A stretch of DNA of 64,000 nucleotides from Polaribacter sp. BM10. Its GTDB lineage: Bacteria; Bacteroidota; Bacteroidia; Flavobacteriales; Flavobacteriaceae. The position numbers and the translations under genes are program-made. Below, piece after piece: positions 36,429 to 45,128 of the stretch (the first letter of the stretch is position 1; every line of letters begins with the position of its first letter). Where the stretch lies: positions 2,810,001 through 2,874,000 of the forward strand of contig NZ_CP019704.1 of assembly GCF_002005425.1 (NCBI RefSeq), in the 5' to 3' direction. Below the pieces are notes generated by a model. That model was not told the origin of the DNA. It saw only the letters and a program-made list of their open reading frames with translations, and did not search any database.

Positions 36429-36529
36429 GAAGCTATTTCCTGCTTTCCGCTATATCTTTTTATTTATAATTTATTCATACTTCAAAAATTAAAAATAAAA
36501 AGGATGCTGCTTCAATCAGGGCTAAAATG
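36429..36529 (+). repeat. intergenic hairpin repeat, copy 3
   Basis: Plus-orientation copy: GAAGCTATTTCCTGCTTTCC at the left, GCTATATCTTTTTATT, AAAAATAAAAAGGATGCTG, then TTCAATCAGGGCTAAA. Left and right ends match copy 2 nearly perfectly. It lies just after the ClC stop. Confidence 0.7.
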
Positions 36530-36549
36530 TTTGCTAATTTTTTGTATTA

Positions 36550-37092
36550 CTAAGAAGACCATTCATCTTTTATAGAAATCCATTCTTTTTGAGATTTCAT
36601 TATTGGTTTTTGATGTGTTTCACCAGTTTTTAAACAAGAAAATATAACAAATACAAATTCTAAATCTTCTTTATCAGAAAGCAATACATTACTGATATTT
36701 TTTTCTTTAGAGGTAGAAAAAGAATCATTTATTTCTGCAATTTTATTTCCATTTTTAAAAATAGATTTTTTATCAAAATAATGAATTTTAACTTCAAAAA
36801 CATCTTCATTTAATTGAAGTTTAAAAATTGAATTTTGCTTGTTATCAGAAATTAAAATTAATTTTTTGCCTTCTTTAGTTTCAATTTCATAAGAAATTCG
36901 CCATTTCCAAAATTTAAATTTCTTGATAATTTTATAAATAATTTCTTCTTCGGTATTGTAAATTTCTGCTGTTGTTTTACCAAATTCTAAAAACCAACTA
37001 GAAAAAAATAGGCACTCGTTCTCTGTATTATAAATCTGTAAATTATTTGTGGCATGACTAATTTTATAAGTAAGTTTATCCATCTTAATCAT
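36550..37092 (-). CDS. hypothetical protein, beta-rich
   Basis: A 180-residue cytosolic-looking protein I do not recognise. It is rich in lysine, aromatic and beta-branched residues (KFWKWRISYEIETKEGKKLIL, FEVKIHYFDKKSIFKNG) and has no signal peptide or membrane segment. The pattern of repeated strands loosely recalls tubby-like/LURP-one folds, but this is not a claim of homology. The start could be the ATG at 37092, overlapping the glpQ-like stop by eight bases, or the ATG at 37083. It is coupled to the phosphodiesterase gene. Confidence 0.55.
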   Translation of the reverse strand: MIKMDKLTYKISHATNNLQIYNTENECLFFSSWFLEFGKTTAEIYNTEEEIIYKIIKKFKFWKWRISYEIETKEGKKLILISDNKQNSIFKLQLNEDVFEVKIHYFDKKSIFKNGNKIAEINDSFSTSKEKNISNVLLSDKEDLEFVFVIFSCLKTGETHQKPIMKSQKEWISIKDEWSS

Positions 37093-38065
37093 TAGAGTTT
37101 ATAAAGTTTACCATTTTATCTGGGAAATCGGTGAAAGCACCGTCTATATTTGCTTCATAAATTAAGGTTTGCATCATTTCTTCGAACGTAAAAAAGTCAT
37201 CTAAAGCATCTGCTCTAAATGTATAAGGATGCACTTTTAATCCTAATTGATGTGCATCAGAAACTAAAGAAGTAAACAGCCATTTACCATTAATTTTTTT
37301 ATCTAGAATTTGCTTATACCAAGGCCCAATTCCGTCGGCATAACTTGCAAAATGTTTTAACTGCTTAGTTTCTTCAGTAAACTCTATCAATTGTACCAAA
37401 AACAAATCAGACTTTAAATCTTTTCTAATTCTTTCTAATTCTTTGGCGTCAAAACATTGTAAAATACAATTGTCTTTTTTTTTGGTGTAGCCATAATCAG
37501 TAAGAACTTTTAAAACAATTTCTGTTAGTTTTTTGCCTTCATTTTTATGAAATTCTGGAGCTTTAATTTCTGGATAAATTCCGATATTACTGCCAGTAGA
37601 AGTATTTAGACCTTGTATTAATTCTATTTCTTGTTGTAGTGAATGTAATTTAAAGTTACCTGTTTTGGTAGGGAATCGGTCTTTATAAACTTGCTTACCA
37701 TTTTTTGGGTTAAAACGCTCGTAAACATTAAGAGTTTGCAATTCATCAAAAGTAAAATCTATTACATAAAACCTATTATCTTCTCTTTTTCTATGAGGAA
37801 ACTTTATTGCAACATCTGTAACATCATCCAAATAAATATCATGAATAACAATAGGAACATTGTCTTTGCTGAGTACTAAATCTTGCTCTATAAAATTTGG
37901 TTTCATTGCGTAAGCCATAGCTTTAGACTCTAGCGTATGTTCTGGTAAGTAACCAGAAGCGCCTCTGTGAGCAATCACAATTTTGTTATTCATTGTAAAT
38001 TTATTTTTGTTTGAAGTGCAAGAAATAAGTAATAAACCAAGTAAAAATACTAAAATCGATTTCAT
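37085..38065 (-). CDS. glycerophosphodiester phosphodiesterase, lipoprotein
   Basis: A 326-residue lipoprotein (signal MKSILVFLLGLLLISC) of the GDPD TIM-barrel family, which hydrolyses glycerophosphodiesters to glycerol-3-phosphate and an alcohol, here in the periplasm. The active-site segment AHRGASGYLPEHTLESKAMA gives HR and E; EQDLVLSKDNVPIVIHD gives E/D and H. It resembles E. coli GlpQ. The unknown gene 36550-37092 is coupled downstream. Confidence 0.92.
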   Translation of the reverse strand: MKSILVFLLGLLLISCTSNKNKFTMNNKIVIAHRGASGYLPEHTLESKAMAYAMKPNFIEQDLVLSKDNVPIVIHDIYLDDVTDVAIKFPHRKREDNRFYVIDFTFDELQTLNVYERFNPKNGKQVYKDRFPTKTGNFKLHSLQQEIELIQGLNTSTGSNIGIYPEIKAPEFHKNEGKKLTEIVLKVLTDYGYTKKKDNCILQCFDAKELERIRKDLKSDLFLVQLIEFTEETKQLKHFASYADGIGPWYKQILDKKINGKWLFTSLVSDAHQLGLKVHPYTFRADALDDFFTFEEMMQTLIYEANIDGAFTDFPDKMVNFINSND

Positions 38066-38101
38066 TTTTAATAAAATTAGAAATTAAAGATAGAACTTTT
38101 G

Positions 38102-38109
38102 TAATTTTG
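38102..38109 (+). promoter_or_regulatory. candidate -7 box before the small membrane protein ATG
   Basis: TAATTTTG with four bases before the ATG at 38114. If used, the transcript would be leaderless. No clear -33 element is seen. Confidence 0.45.
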
Positions 38110-38113
38110 CAAC

Positions 38114-38353
38114 ATGAAATTAGCGTTAAAAATAATGTTTGTTATCTTTTTAGTTTGGATGGCATTAGGAGCATATTTAATTAATACAGAACACGAAAAA
38201 GCCCAAGTAGTAATGGGTTTAGGCGTTTTGTACTTGTCTTTTATATTTATGCCAATATTTATTTATTTTAGATATAAAGATGGTAAATACAAAAAGTATA
38301 TTATTAATGATGAAAAACTAAGAAAAGCCTTTAAAAATGTAGGTAAAGAGTAG
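38114..38353 (+). CDS. small two-helix membrane protein
   Basis: A 79-residue hypothetical protein with two transmembrane segments (LKIMFVIFLVWMALGAYLI and VMGLGVLYLSFIFMPIFIYF) joined by a short loop, and a basic C-terminus (FRYKDGKYKKYIINDEKLRK). The function is unknown. It lies between glpQ (divergent) and the EEP nuclease gene (convergent, adjacent stop). Confidence 0.7.
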   Translation: MKLALKIMFVIFLVWMALGAYLINTEHEKAQVVMGLGVLYLSFIFMPIFIYFRYKDGKYKKYIINDEKLRKAFKNVGKE

Positions 38354-39331
38354 TTAGTCGTCTTTTTTCTTTAGAAAAGCATATACTGGAAAATGATCTG
38401 AAAATCCGCCTTGATACCAAGGACCAATATAAGTTCTAAACGGGCTACCTTTTAATTTTCCTTTAAAAATTTTTAACCATTCTTTATTAAATACTTCTGC
38501 GTGTTTAAAGTAAAGTTTTCCTTCTTTCTTTTCTGTAAAATTTTTAGAAAATATAATTTGATCGAATAAATTCCACTTACCATCATAGGTTAAAGAACCC
38601 AGCTTTTCTCTGTCTAAAATAGTTTCCATCGGATTTATAAAATCATCAGAAACCAAGGTTTTTACACTTTTACTTGTTGGGTCATCATTAAAATCTCCCA
38701 TTACAATTATTTTTGCATTGTAATGTTTGTCTTTAATTTCTCTTATAATGTTTCTAGCAGTAATTGCTGCGGTAACTCTTTTGTGTTCTGTTTCTGCTGC
38801 ACCTTCTCTTCTAGAAGACCAATGGTTTACAATTATATGTACAAGTTCGCCATGTAAATTACCACTAACTTTTAAAATATCTCTTGTATAATCTCTTTCG
38901 CCTTCGTCATCTTCTAGAAAAACTGGGAATGTTTCTGATTTTAAAAATTCGAAAACTCTTTTATTGTACAACAAGGCAACATCAATACCTCTTTCGTCAG
39001 GAGAATCATAATGTGCAAAACCATAATGATGCTTTTTTAAGTTAGAAGAATTTATTAAATCTCTAACCACCTTAGCATTTTCTACTTCAACCAAACCAAC
39101 AATTGCAGGCGGATATTTAGATCTGTTTAAACCTAATTGAGATATTACAGAGCCTAATTTTTTAATTTTTATTTTATATCTTTTGTATGTCCATTTTCTT
39201 TTTCCGTCACTTGTGTAATCATCATCAAAAGTTTTAGGATTGTCTTCTGTATCAAACAGGTTTTCTACATTGTAAAAACCAATTGTTGTAATTTTTTTAC
39301 TTTGTTTAGAAGACTTAATCGAAGGAAACAT
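38354..39331 (-). CDS. endonuclease/exonuclease/phosphatase family protein
   Basis: A 325-residue EEP-fold hydrolase. Motifs: TIGFYNVENLFDTEDNP (Asn and metal site), PAIVGLVEVENAKV (metal-binding Glu), NHWSSRREGA (Asn/His), VMGDFNDDPTSKSV and the final GFSDHFPVYAFL (Asp-His). No signal peptide is seen, so it is probably cytosolic. Whether it acts on DNA, RNA or a phospho-metabolite cannot be told from sequence. Confidence 0.85.
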   Translation of the reverse strand: MFPSIKSSKQSKKITTIGFYNVENLFDTEDNPKTFDDDYTSDGKRKWTYKRYKIKIKKLGSVISQLGLNRSKYPPAIVGLVEVENAKVVRDLINSSNLKKHHYGFAHYDSPDERGIDVALLYNKRVFEFLKSETFPVFLEDDEGERDYTRDILKVSGNLHGELVHIIVNHWSSRREGAAETEHKRVTAAITARNIIREIKDKHYNAKIIVMGDFNDDPTSKSVKTLVSDDFINPMETILDREKLGSLTYDGKWNLFDQIIFSKNFTEKKEGKLYFKHAEVFNKEWLKIFKGKLKGSPFRTYIGPWYQGGFSDHFPVYAFLKKKDD

Positions 39332-39658
39332 ATAAATATTTTAATGGTAAAAGTAACAAAATAATCTACAGACTTTACATTAAATTAACTGGTGATTTTA
39401 TAGAATTAAAATCTAAAAGCTATTTGTATTGTAGTATTGATATCAAACTACGGTTTTTAGTGATAATTCACTTTAAATTTTAATTTTTTTAATAAAATAT
39501 AAGCAATATTTCTTAAGTGTTAAAATAGGTGTAATTAACTGATTTCTAACCTAAAAAAGTTGTTTTTATAACATTTTATTTTAATTTTTTTCGAACTCTT
39601 AAACTAATTTTACAGTGCAAGTTAGCAACACAAAAAAAGAAATTTTAAAAAATTAATC
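39332..39658. other. AT-rich intergenic region, promoter region of the TonB-C-like gene
   Basis: About 330 bases with no ORF. Very T/A-rich; the last 60 bases before the gene at 39659 (TAATTTTACAGTG) may hold its promoter, but no clean TAnnTTTG is seen. I find no RNA gene or repeat here. Confidence 0.4.
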
Positions 39659-39997
39659 ATGAAAAAATTAGCAATTGTATTTTTAGTAGCAGTATTGACA
39701 AGTGTATCTACGTTTTCTAACAACAATGACGACGTGAAAGAAATCGATTTAAAATTAAGGAAAAAAATTATCGAATTATTAGGAAACTATAAAGGAGATC
39801 TAGACTCAAACATAAAAACTACTGTAGATTTTATTATAAACAAAAAAGGAGAGATAATTGTTGTATCTGTAGACTCTAAAAAACCGAATGTAGCTTCTTT
39901 CATAAAAAACAGATTAAACTACCAAATAGCTTCTATAGAAAAATTAGAAATTTTAAAAACATATAGAGTGCCTGTAAAATTTTTAAAACAAAACTAA
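39659..39997 (+). CDS. small secreted protein with TonB-C-like domain
   Basis: A 112-residue exported protein (signal MKKLAIVFLVAVLTSVSTFS). The mature part resembles the C-terminal domain of TonB: a strand TTVDFIINKKGEIIVVSVDS, then a helix and TYRVPVKFLKQN at the end. It has no membrane anchor or proline-rich linker, so it is not a working TonB. Such short proteins recur in Flavobacteriia; function unknown. Two terminators follow. Confidence 0.65.
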   Translation: MKKLAIVFLVAVLTSVSTFSNNNDDVKEIDLKLRKKIIELLGNYKGDLDSNIKTTVDFIINKKGEIIVVSVDSKKPNVASFIKNRLNYQIASIEKLEILKTYRVPVKFLKQN

Positions 39998-40070
39998 ATT
40001 AACAAAAATTAAAGGGTTTCTTAATGTAAAGAATACATAGTTCTTTTATTATTAAGCTACTTTTGGTGTG

Positions 40071-40098
40071 CAGAAAACGTTGTAAACTTTCTGTTTTT
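40071..40098 (+). terminator. possible first terminator after the TonB-C-like gene
   Basis: A 6-bp stem CAGAAA/TTTCTG with an 11-nt loop, followed by TTTTTG. It is weak alone and is followed by a stronger one at 40118. Confidence 0.5.
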
Positions 40099-40117
40099 GA
40101 ATTTGAATTAGTAATAT

Positions 40118-40149
40118 AAAACCTTAGCTTTTGCTAAGGTTTTTTTTTA
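40118..40149 (+). terminator. strong terminator upstream of hflX
   Basis: An 11-bp stem AAAACCTTAGC/GCTAAGGTTTT with a TTTT loop and a long T run, 37 bases before the hflX start. Confidence 0.88.
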
Positions 40150-40172
40150 CCCTAAAAGACAAGAATTGTTTG

Positions 40173-40180
40173 TATTTTTG
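40173..40180 (+). promoter_or_regulatory. candidate -7 box of hflX
   Basis: TATTTTTG six bases before the ATG at 40187, immediately after a terminator. If used, the hflX transcript begins at or next to its start codon. Confidence 0.5.
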
Positions 40181-40186
40181 CATTCT

Positions 40187-41398
40187 ATGATAGACGCAAA
40201 AGAAGCAATTTCAGAAAAAGCAGTTTTAATTGGTGTAATTACGCAGCAACAAAACGAAACACAATCTGATGAATATTTAGATGAACTAGAGTTTTTAACA
40301 CAAACTGCCGGCGGTGTTGTTGTTAAACGCTTTGTGCAAAAAATGGAAAGACCAAATCCGAAAACTTTTTTAGGAGCTGGTAAGCTAGAAGATGTTAAAG
40401 ATTTTATACATGCCAATGCAATTGGTACAGCTATCTTTGATGATGAATTATCGCCTGCACAGTTAAGAAATATCGAAAAAATTCTTGATTGTAAAATTTT
40501 AGATAGAACCAATTTAATATTAGATATTTTTGCGCAAAGAGCACAAACTAGTTCTGCAAAAACACAAGTAGAACTTGCCCAAAGCGAATATTTGTTACCT
40601 CGTTTAACAAGACTTTGGACACACCTTGATAAACAAAAAGGTGGTATTGGAATGCGTGGACCTGGTGAAACAGAAATTGAAACAGATAGACGTATAATTC
40701 GTGATAAAATATCCGTATTAAAAAAACGTCTAAAAACAATAGACAAGCAAATGGCGATTCAAAGAAAGAATCGTGGTAAGATGGTAAGAGTTGCTTTAGT
40801 AGGTTATACCAATGTTGGTAAATCTACACTTATGAACGTAATTAGTAAAAGTGATGTTTTTGCAGAAAATAAATTATTTGCAACTTTAGATACAACGGTT
40901 CGAAAAGTGGTTATAAAAAACATTCCTTTTTTAATGACAGATACTGTTGGGTTTATTAGAAAATTGCCAACACAATTGGTAGAATCTTTTAAATCTACTT
41001 TAGATGAGGTTAGAGAAGCAGACTTGCTATTGCATGTTGTAGATATTTCACATCCTAATTTTGAAGATCATATTGCATCTGTTAATACAATTTTAGATGA
41101 TATTAAATGTGCAGATAAACCTACCTTAATGGTGTTTAATAAGATTGATGCATACGAGCATGAAACAATTGATGCAGATGATTTAGAAACAGAAAAAGGC
41201 AAAGAGCACTATACTTTACAAGACTGGAAAAAAACTTGGATGAACGATAAAGAAGTAGAATCAATATTTATTTCTGCTCTAAATAAAGAAAATTTAGATG
41301 ATTTTAAAGAAAAAACGTACGAAGAAGTAAAGAAAATACATATTCAGCGTTTTCCTTATAACGATTTTTTATATTACGAATATAAAGAGGAAGTATAA
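40187..41398 (+). CDS. hflX: GTPase HflX
   Basis: A 403-residue GTPase that binds the 50S ribosomal subunit and splits stalled ribosomes. The frame opens at TTG 40166, but that lies in the promoter box; the ATG at 40187 (MIDAKEAISEKAVLIGVI) is chosen. The N-terminal HflX domain has ERPNPKTFLGAGKLEDV and DDELSPAQLRNIE; then GMRGPGETEIETDRR, a coiled segment, and the G domain: GYTNVGKST (G1), DTVGFIRKLPTQL (G3), VFNKIDA (G4). It is a single gene between two terminators. Confidence 0.95.
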   Translation: MIDAKEAISEKAVLIGVITQQQNETQSDEYLDELEFLTQTAGGVVVKRFVQKMERPNPKTFLGAGKLEDVKDFIHANAIGTAIFDDELSPAQLRNIEKILDCKILDRTNLILDIFAQRAQTSSAKTQVELAQSEYLLPRLTRLWTHLDKQKGGIGMRGPGETEIETDRRIIRDKISVLKKRLKTIDKQMAIQRKNRGKMVRVALVGYTNVGKSTLMNVISKSDVFAENKLFATLDTTVRKVVIKNIPFLMTDTVGFIRKLPTQLVESFKSTLDEVREADLLLHVVDISHPNFEDHIASVNTILDDIKCADKPTLMVFNKIDAYEHETIDADDLETEKGKEHYTLQDWKKTWMNDKEVESIFISALNKENLDDFKEKTYEEVKKIHIQRFPYNDFLYYEYKEEV

Positions 41399-41402
41399 AA
41401 AA

Positions 41403-41440
41403 AAATCCTACTGTGAATTGTTGCAGTAGGATTTTTTTTA
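41403..41440. terminator. bidirectional terminator, hflX / CNNM gene
   Basis: An 11-bp inverted repeat (41403-41413 with 41424-41434) with T runs on both sides, between the convergent hflX and CNNM-type genes. Confidence 0.88.
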
Positions 41441-41457
41441 TGCTTTCATTTTAAAGA

Positions 41458-42576
41458 TTAATCTTTTGAATCATCTTCTTTTATTATGCCCATTCTTTTT
41501 GCTCTGTTTTCCCAAGATTTTCTTGCTAAAGCTTGTAAATCTGCAACAGAATCACTTTCATCCATAATTTCTAAACCAAGTAAAGTTTCTATCACATCTT
41601 CTTGAGAAACAAGACCGCTTACAGAACCATATTCATCTACCACAAGTGCAATGTGTTCTTTCTCTTTGATTAGTTTGTCAAACAAATCTGGTATAGATAA
41701 TTCTCTTTCTGTAACAACAATATCTCTTTTAATGGTAGCTAAAGTTTCTTCGCCTTTACCATTAATAATTGCTTCCAATAAATTATCTTTTAAAAAGTAA
41801 CCTGTAATTGCATCTGGGTTTTCAGAAAAAACAGGAATTCTAGAGAATCTTAATTTTTTATGATCGTTATAAAAAGAGCTTATTGTTTGAGTTTCATCTG
41901 CGGTTTCTATTACAGATCTCGGTGTCATTACATCGTTTACTTTAATTTCTTTAAAACCAAGTAAGTTTCTAATAACTTTACTTTCATTTTTCTGAAAAAC
42001 ACCTTCTTTTTCTGCCATGTCTGCCATTACTAAAAAGCTCTCTCTGCTTAAAATACTTCCATGACCCTTGCCACCAATTAACTTTGTTGTTAATTGTAAA
42101 ATCCATAATATTCCTGTCCATTTCAACGGGAAAATCATTATGTTTAAAGCTTTAGCTGTAAAATTAGCAAGTTGTTTCCAGTAAGTAGCTCCTATGGTTT
42201 TAGGTATAATTTCTGATGCGACTAGAATTAAAATTGTCATTATAGTAGAAACTAAACCAACCATTACATCTTCTGTAATTTTAATGCCAAATACCGTTTT
42301 TACATCTGTACCATACATTTCTGCGTAAGCAACTTTTGCTTGCACACCTACTAAAATTGCACCAACCGTATGTGCAATGGTGTTAATAGTTAAAATAGCA
42401 ATTAAAGGTTTATCAACATCTTTTTTAAAAGTTTCTAATTGCGTAGCATATTGTTCACCTTCACTTTTTTTAAGATTGATAAAAGTTGGTGTAATACTTA
42501 ACAATACAGCTTCTAAAATAGAGCATAAAAAAGAAAAGAAAATAGAAATTGTTGCAAAAATTATTAATAAAGTCAT
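41458..42576 (-). CDS. CNNM/CorC-type membrane protein with CBS pair
   Basis: A 372-residue protein of the HlyC/CorC (CNNM) family, linked to Mg or Co transport. The DUF21 membrane domain covers about residues 1-190 (three to four helices, ASEIIPKTIGATYWKQLA conserved). A CBS pair follows (VMTPRSVIETADETQTISSF; VDEYGSVSGLVSQEDVIETLLG). The usual C-terminal transporter-associated (CorC_HlyC) domain is absent; the protein ends shortly after the CBS pair with a charged tail. It is separated from the upstream DUF3078 genes by a terminator at 42616. Confidence 0.87.
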   Translation of the reverse strand: MTLLIIFATISIFFSFLCSILEAVLLSITPTFINLKKSEGEQYATQLETFKKDVDKPLIAILTINTIAHTVGAILVGVQAKVAYAEMYGTDVKTVFGIKITEDVMVGLVSTIMTILILVASEIIPKTIGATYWKQLANFTAKALNIMIFPLKWTGILWILQLTTKLIGGKGHGSILSRESFLVMADMAEKEGVFQKNESKVIRNLLGFKEIKVNDVMTPRSVIETADETQTISSFYNDHKKLRFSRIPVFSENPDAITGYFLKDNLLEAIINGKGEETLATIKRDIVVTERELSIPDLFDKLIKEKEHIALVVDEYGSVSGLVSQEDVIETLLGLEIMDESDSVADLQALARKSWENRAKRMGIIKEDDSKD

Positions 42577-42615
42577 GTATTATTTATTTGAGATGCTAAT
42601 TTACACAAAATAAAA

Positions 42616-42650
42616 AAACCTCAAGAATTTCTTCTTGAGGTTTCTTTTAA
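42616..42650 (-). terminator. terminator of the DUF3078 genes
   Basis: A 12-bp inverted repeat (42616-42627 with 42632-42643) with a 4-nt loop; on the minus strand it is followed by seven T. It ends transcription from 43583 before the CNNM gene. Confidence 0.85.
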
Positions 42651-42665
42651 AATATTGTTTTCTAT

Positions 42666-43583
42666 TTAGAAAGCATAGCTCATACCAACTAAATAATAAG
42701 ATTGTAATTTGTTGTCTACAGTAGAAAAAGTTTCTGCAGGATTGTCAATTAATGCATTGTTTAATGCTTCTTGTTTGTTTTTACGTAAACCTAATTCTAA
42801 ACCAACTCCAATTCCTTTCCAAACAGTGTAACCAAAAGAGTTTGTCCATGTCCAGTTAGATAAGTCTGAAGTTTTATAGCTTTGAAAAACAGATAAATTA
42901 GACTTTACACTTAATTTACCATATTTTTTAGAATAATCTGCAACAATTTTAGCACCTAAAGAAGATTCGAAAACTGTTTCACCACTACTAAATACAAAGT
43001 TGTAGTTTCCTGGGTGCATAACAACTACCAAGTTGCTTGTTGGTGTCCAAGTAAGACCAGCACCAAAATCTAAATAACCAGGATCGTTAAAATTATCTAT
43101 AATTGTAGTTCTGTATTCTGCAAGTGCAGATAAAGCCCATTTTTTATTTAATCTTTTACCGTATAAAGAAGAGATTGTAAATACATCAGTAGCAGTATCA
43201 AAACCTTCGTCTCCGGCAACACCTTTTTCATCTAACTTAACCCAACCTAAGTTAATTGCAGCAGAGTTTCTCCAGAAAAAGTCTTCTTCAATTAAATTAG
43301 CAAAACCATTTACAGTTACACCAATATTACCTGCAGATGCAGTAGGAGCTGTTCTAGCGTACCAGTTGTTAAAACCAGATAAACTTGCACCTATAGTACC
43401 AAAAGCACCTTTTCTCCAACCAGGTAAAGCATCAATTTTTGCTTGTATCGCATTAACTTCTCCTTGTAATTTAGCAATTTGAGCTTTTTTAGGAGCTTGT
43501 TCTTTCTTTAATTCTTCTGCCGTTTGTGCGCTTGCAGAAAAGCTAATAAATACCAATAAAATTAAGATTGATAATTTTTTCAT
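42666..43583 (-). CDS. DUF3078 outer-membrane barrel-like protein
   Basis: A 305-residue protein with signal peptide (MKKLSILILLVFISFSASA-Q). After a short coiled-coil (AQIAKLQGEVNAIQAKIDAL, residues about 36-56), the sequence alternates as beta strands and ends in an aromatic residue (YYLVGMSYAF), as in outer-membrane barrels. It matches the DUF3078 pattern (GASLSGFNNWYA, LNLGWV-like strand). Its neighbour 43648-44523 belongs to the same family, so the pair arose by duplication. Role unknown. Confidence 0.78.
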   Translation of the reverse strand: MKKLSILILLVFISFSASAQTAEELKKEQAPKKAQIAKLQGEVNAIQAKIDALPGWRKGAFGTIGASLSGFNNWYARTAPTASAGNIGVTVNGFANLIEEDFFWRNSAAINLGWVKLDEKGVAGDEGFDTATDVFTISSLYGKRLNKKWALSALAEYRTTIIDNFNDPGYLDFGAGLTWTPTSNLVVVMHPGNYNFVFSSGETVFESSLGAKIVADYSKKYGKLSVKSNLSVFQSYKTSDLSNWTWTNSFGYTVWKGIGVGLELGLRKNKQEALNNALIDNPAETFSTVDNKLQSYYLVGMSYAF

Positions 43584-43610
43584 GTTGACTATTTTTAATA
43601 TTTAAGCGTG

Positions 43611-43639
43611 CAAAAGTACACTTTTATTCTTTTAGACAA
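43611..43639 (-). promoter_or_regulatory. promoter of the DUF3078 gene (TTG-N18-TACTTTTG)
   Basis: On the minus strand TTG (43637-43639) is followed after 18 bases by TACTTTTG (43611-43618), 27 bases before the ATG at 43583. A good match to the Bacteroidota consensus. Confidence 0.75.
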
Positions 43640-43647
43640 GAAAAATA

Positions 43648-44523
43648 TTAATAAGTCACTTTTTCGTGGAAGCTATAATTCATGCCTAAACCAAAAAGCT
43701 GTCTAAATTGAATTTTACTTGATGAGTTATCATCAACAATTGTATGAAAAGTCATGTGCATTTTAATGTGTTTGTTTACAGTAAAACGCAAATTTGTTTG
43801 ATAATCTAAATCGACATTACCAACATTTGCAAGGTAATCTGTATACATTGTTAAAATGTTTTCCATTTCAATGTTTTTCATCAAGGCAAATTTATAGTAA
43901 CCAGAAAGGTTAAAACCTAGTCCAAAGGCAAGAGTTTTACCCTCGTCTACACCAAATTTGCCAGAATCTTTAGTAAAAAACTCGTTTACAAATGTATATC
44001 TGGCTGTAGCTGGTGCAATGTTTAAATTTAAATCATCAGATTTTTTCCATAACATTCCTGGTCCAAAAGTTAAATAAGCAGGAGATAAAAACTCTGATAC
44101 TAGTAGCTTAGGCTCTTTTGAATAATCGAACCCTTTGGTATATTGTGTTTTAAAATTGGCAATAAAAGAAAGAAACCAATAAGTTGTTGTTTTTATACCT
44201 AATAAAGAATTTAGTTCAAATCGATCGTTTGTTTTTCTGTAGCCTTTTTCGCTGATATGACTTAAACCATAACCAGATAATAATCGAGTATCCCAGTTTA
44301 CATTATTTTTCTTATAATTAAAATCGTAATTTATATTGATGTTTCCTGCAACCGTGTTTTGGCCACCAGAAGCCCAATTAGAAAAAGAAGATTGATTAAA
44401 AACAAAGGCAAGTCTGCCGTTTACTTTCCATTTTGGCTTTGGTAAAGTGTCTAGTTTCTTCTTTTGAGAATAAGAATTACTTGCTATAAAAATAAATAAA
44501 AGAAGGGTTGCTAGTCTTCTCAT
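43648..44523 (-). CDS. DUF3078 outer-membrane barrel-like protein, second copy
   Basis: A 291-residue secreted barrel-like protein (signal MRRLATLLLFIFIASNSYS-Q). Family features: WKVNGRLAFVFNQSSFSNWASGG near the N-terminus, alternating strands (YLTFGPGMLWKKSDDLNLNI, YTFVNEFF), and a C-terminal aromatic strand (FGLGMNYSFHEKVTY). It lacks the coiled-coil present in the neighbour. The next gene has its own promoter, so the two need not be co-transcribed. Function unknown. Confidence 0.78.
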   Translation of the reverse strand: MRRLATLLLFIFIASNSYSQKKKLDTLPKPKWKVNGRLAFVFNQSSFSNWASGGQNTVAGNININYDFNYKKNNVNWDTRLLSGYGLSHISEKGYRKTNDRFELNSLLGIKTTTYWFLSFIANFKTQYTKGFDYSKEPKLLVSEFLSPAYLTFGPGMLWKKSDDLNLNIAPATARYTFVNEFFTKDSGKFGVDEGKTLAFGLGFNLSGYYKFALMKNIEMENILTMYTDYLANVGNVDLDYQTNLRFTVNKHIKMHMTFHTIVDDNSSSKIQFRQLFGLGMNYSFHEKVTY

Positions 44524-44571
44524 TATAAGTGTTTTTAATGTTAATTTCTTTTGATTTATAAATGTGTAAAT

Positions 44572-45081
44572 TTATTTCTTCGATTTATATAAGGGTACCG
44601 TAGAACAAGCTTCGCCAAACATAATAGATTTGGCTATAGGTTGTAGTTTTGCAATTAAAAAAGCAAATGCAGAATCTGGTATTGGTTTTTCTGCACAACC
44701 TTTAATTATTACAGGGCAATCTGCATAATCTCTAAGATCGATAAAATTTAAAAGTTCTTGGTATAAAACAGTTTCTAATAATTCTAAATTACCAATAACA
44801 ACTTTGTTGGCATATGTTGTAGCTTCTGCAGCAATTAGCATAAAAGCCCAAGATGGTATAATTGCATCTACAGAGCAATTAACAGCTACAAAACAGTTTT
44901 TGTATTGAGACCAATCATGATTTTTTACAGCATTTCTAAAATCTTTTTCTTTCAAAATTATTTCTTCAAATAGCCAATCTTTAATATCAAATGAGACTCT
45001 TTTTCCTTCAGGGTAAATCTCTTCTAGGTCAAAGGTTTTTAACTTGCTATTTGCTACTCTATTTATAATTTCTTCTGCCAT
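44572..45081 (-). CDS. DUF2480 family protein
   Basis: A 169-residue cytosolic protein of the Bacteroidota-specific DUF2480 group, recognised by IINRVANSKLKTFDLEEIYP, FDIKDWLFEEIILKEKDFR and DCPVIIKGCAEKPIPDSAF. Function unknown. The neighbours upstream, across a 42-bp palindrome, are the DUF59 and SufE-like genes of Fe-S assembly; this order is common in the group, so a link with Fe-S or sulfur metabolism is possible. Confidence 0.8.
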   Translation of the reverse strand: MAEEIINRVANSKLKTFDLEEIYPEGKRVSFDIKDWLFEEIILKEKDFRNAVKNHDWSQYKNCFVAVNCSVDAIIPSWAFMLIAAEATTYANKVVIGNLELLETVLYQELLNFIDLRDYADCPVIIKGCAEKPIPDSAFAFLIAKLQPIAKSIMFGEACSTVPLYKSKK

Positions 45082-45128
45082 TTATAATTTTACTTTATTG
45101 TTTAAAATAAATAAAAACTTAAGTTGTA

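Noticed and set aside
40147..40746. 199-codon minus-strand ORF opposite hflX
   Set aside because: It is a mirror frame of hflX, a well-conserved GTPase; serine/cysteine-rich low-quality translation typical of an antisense shadow.
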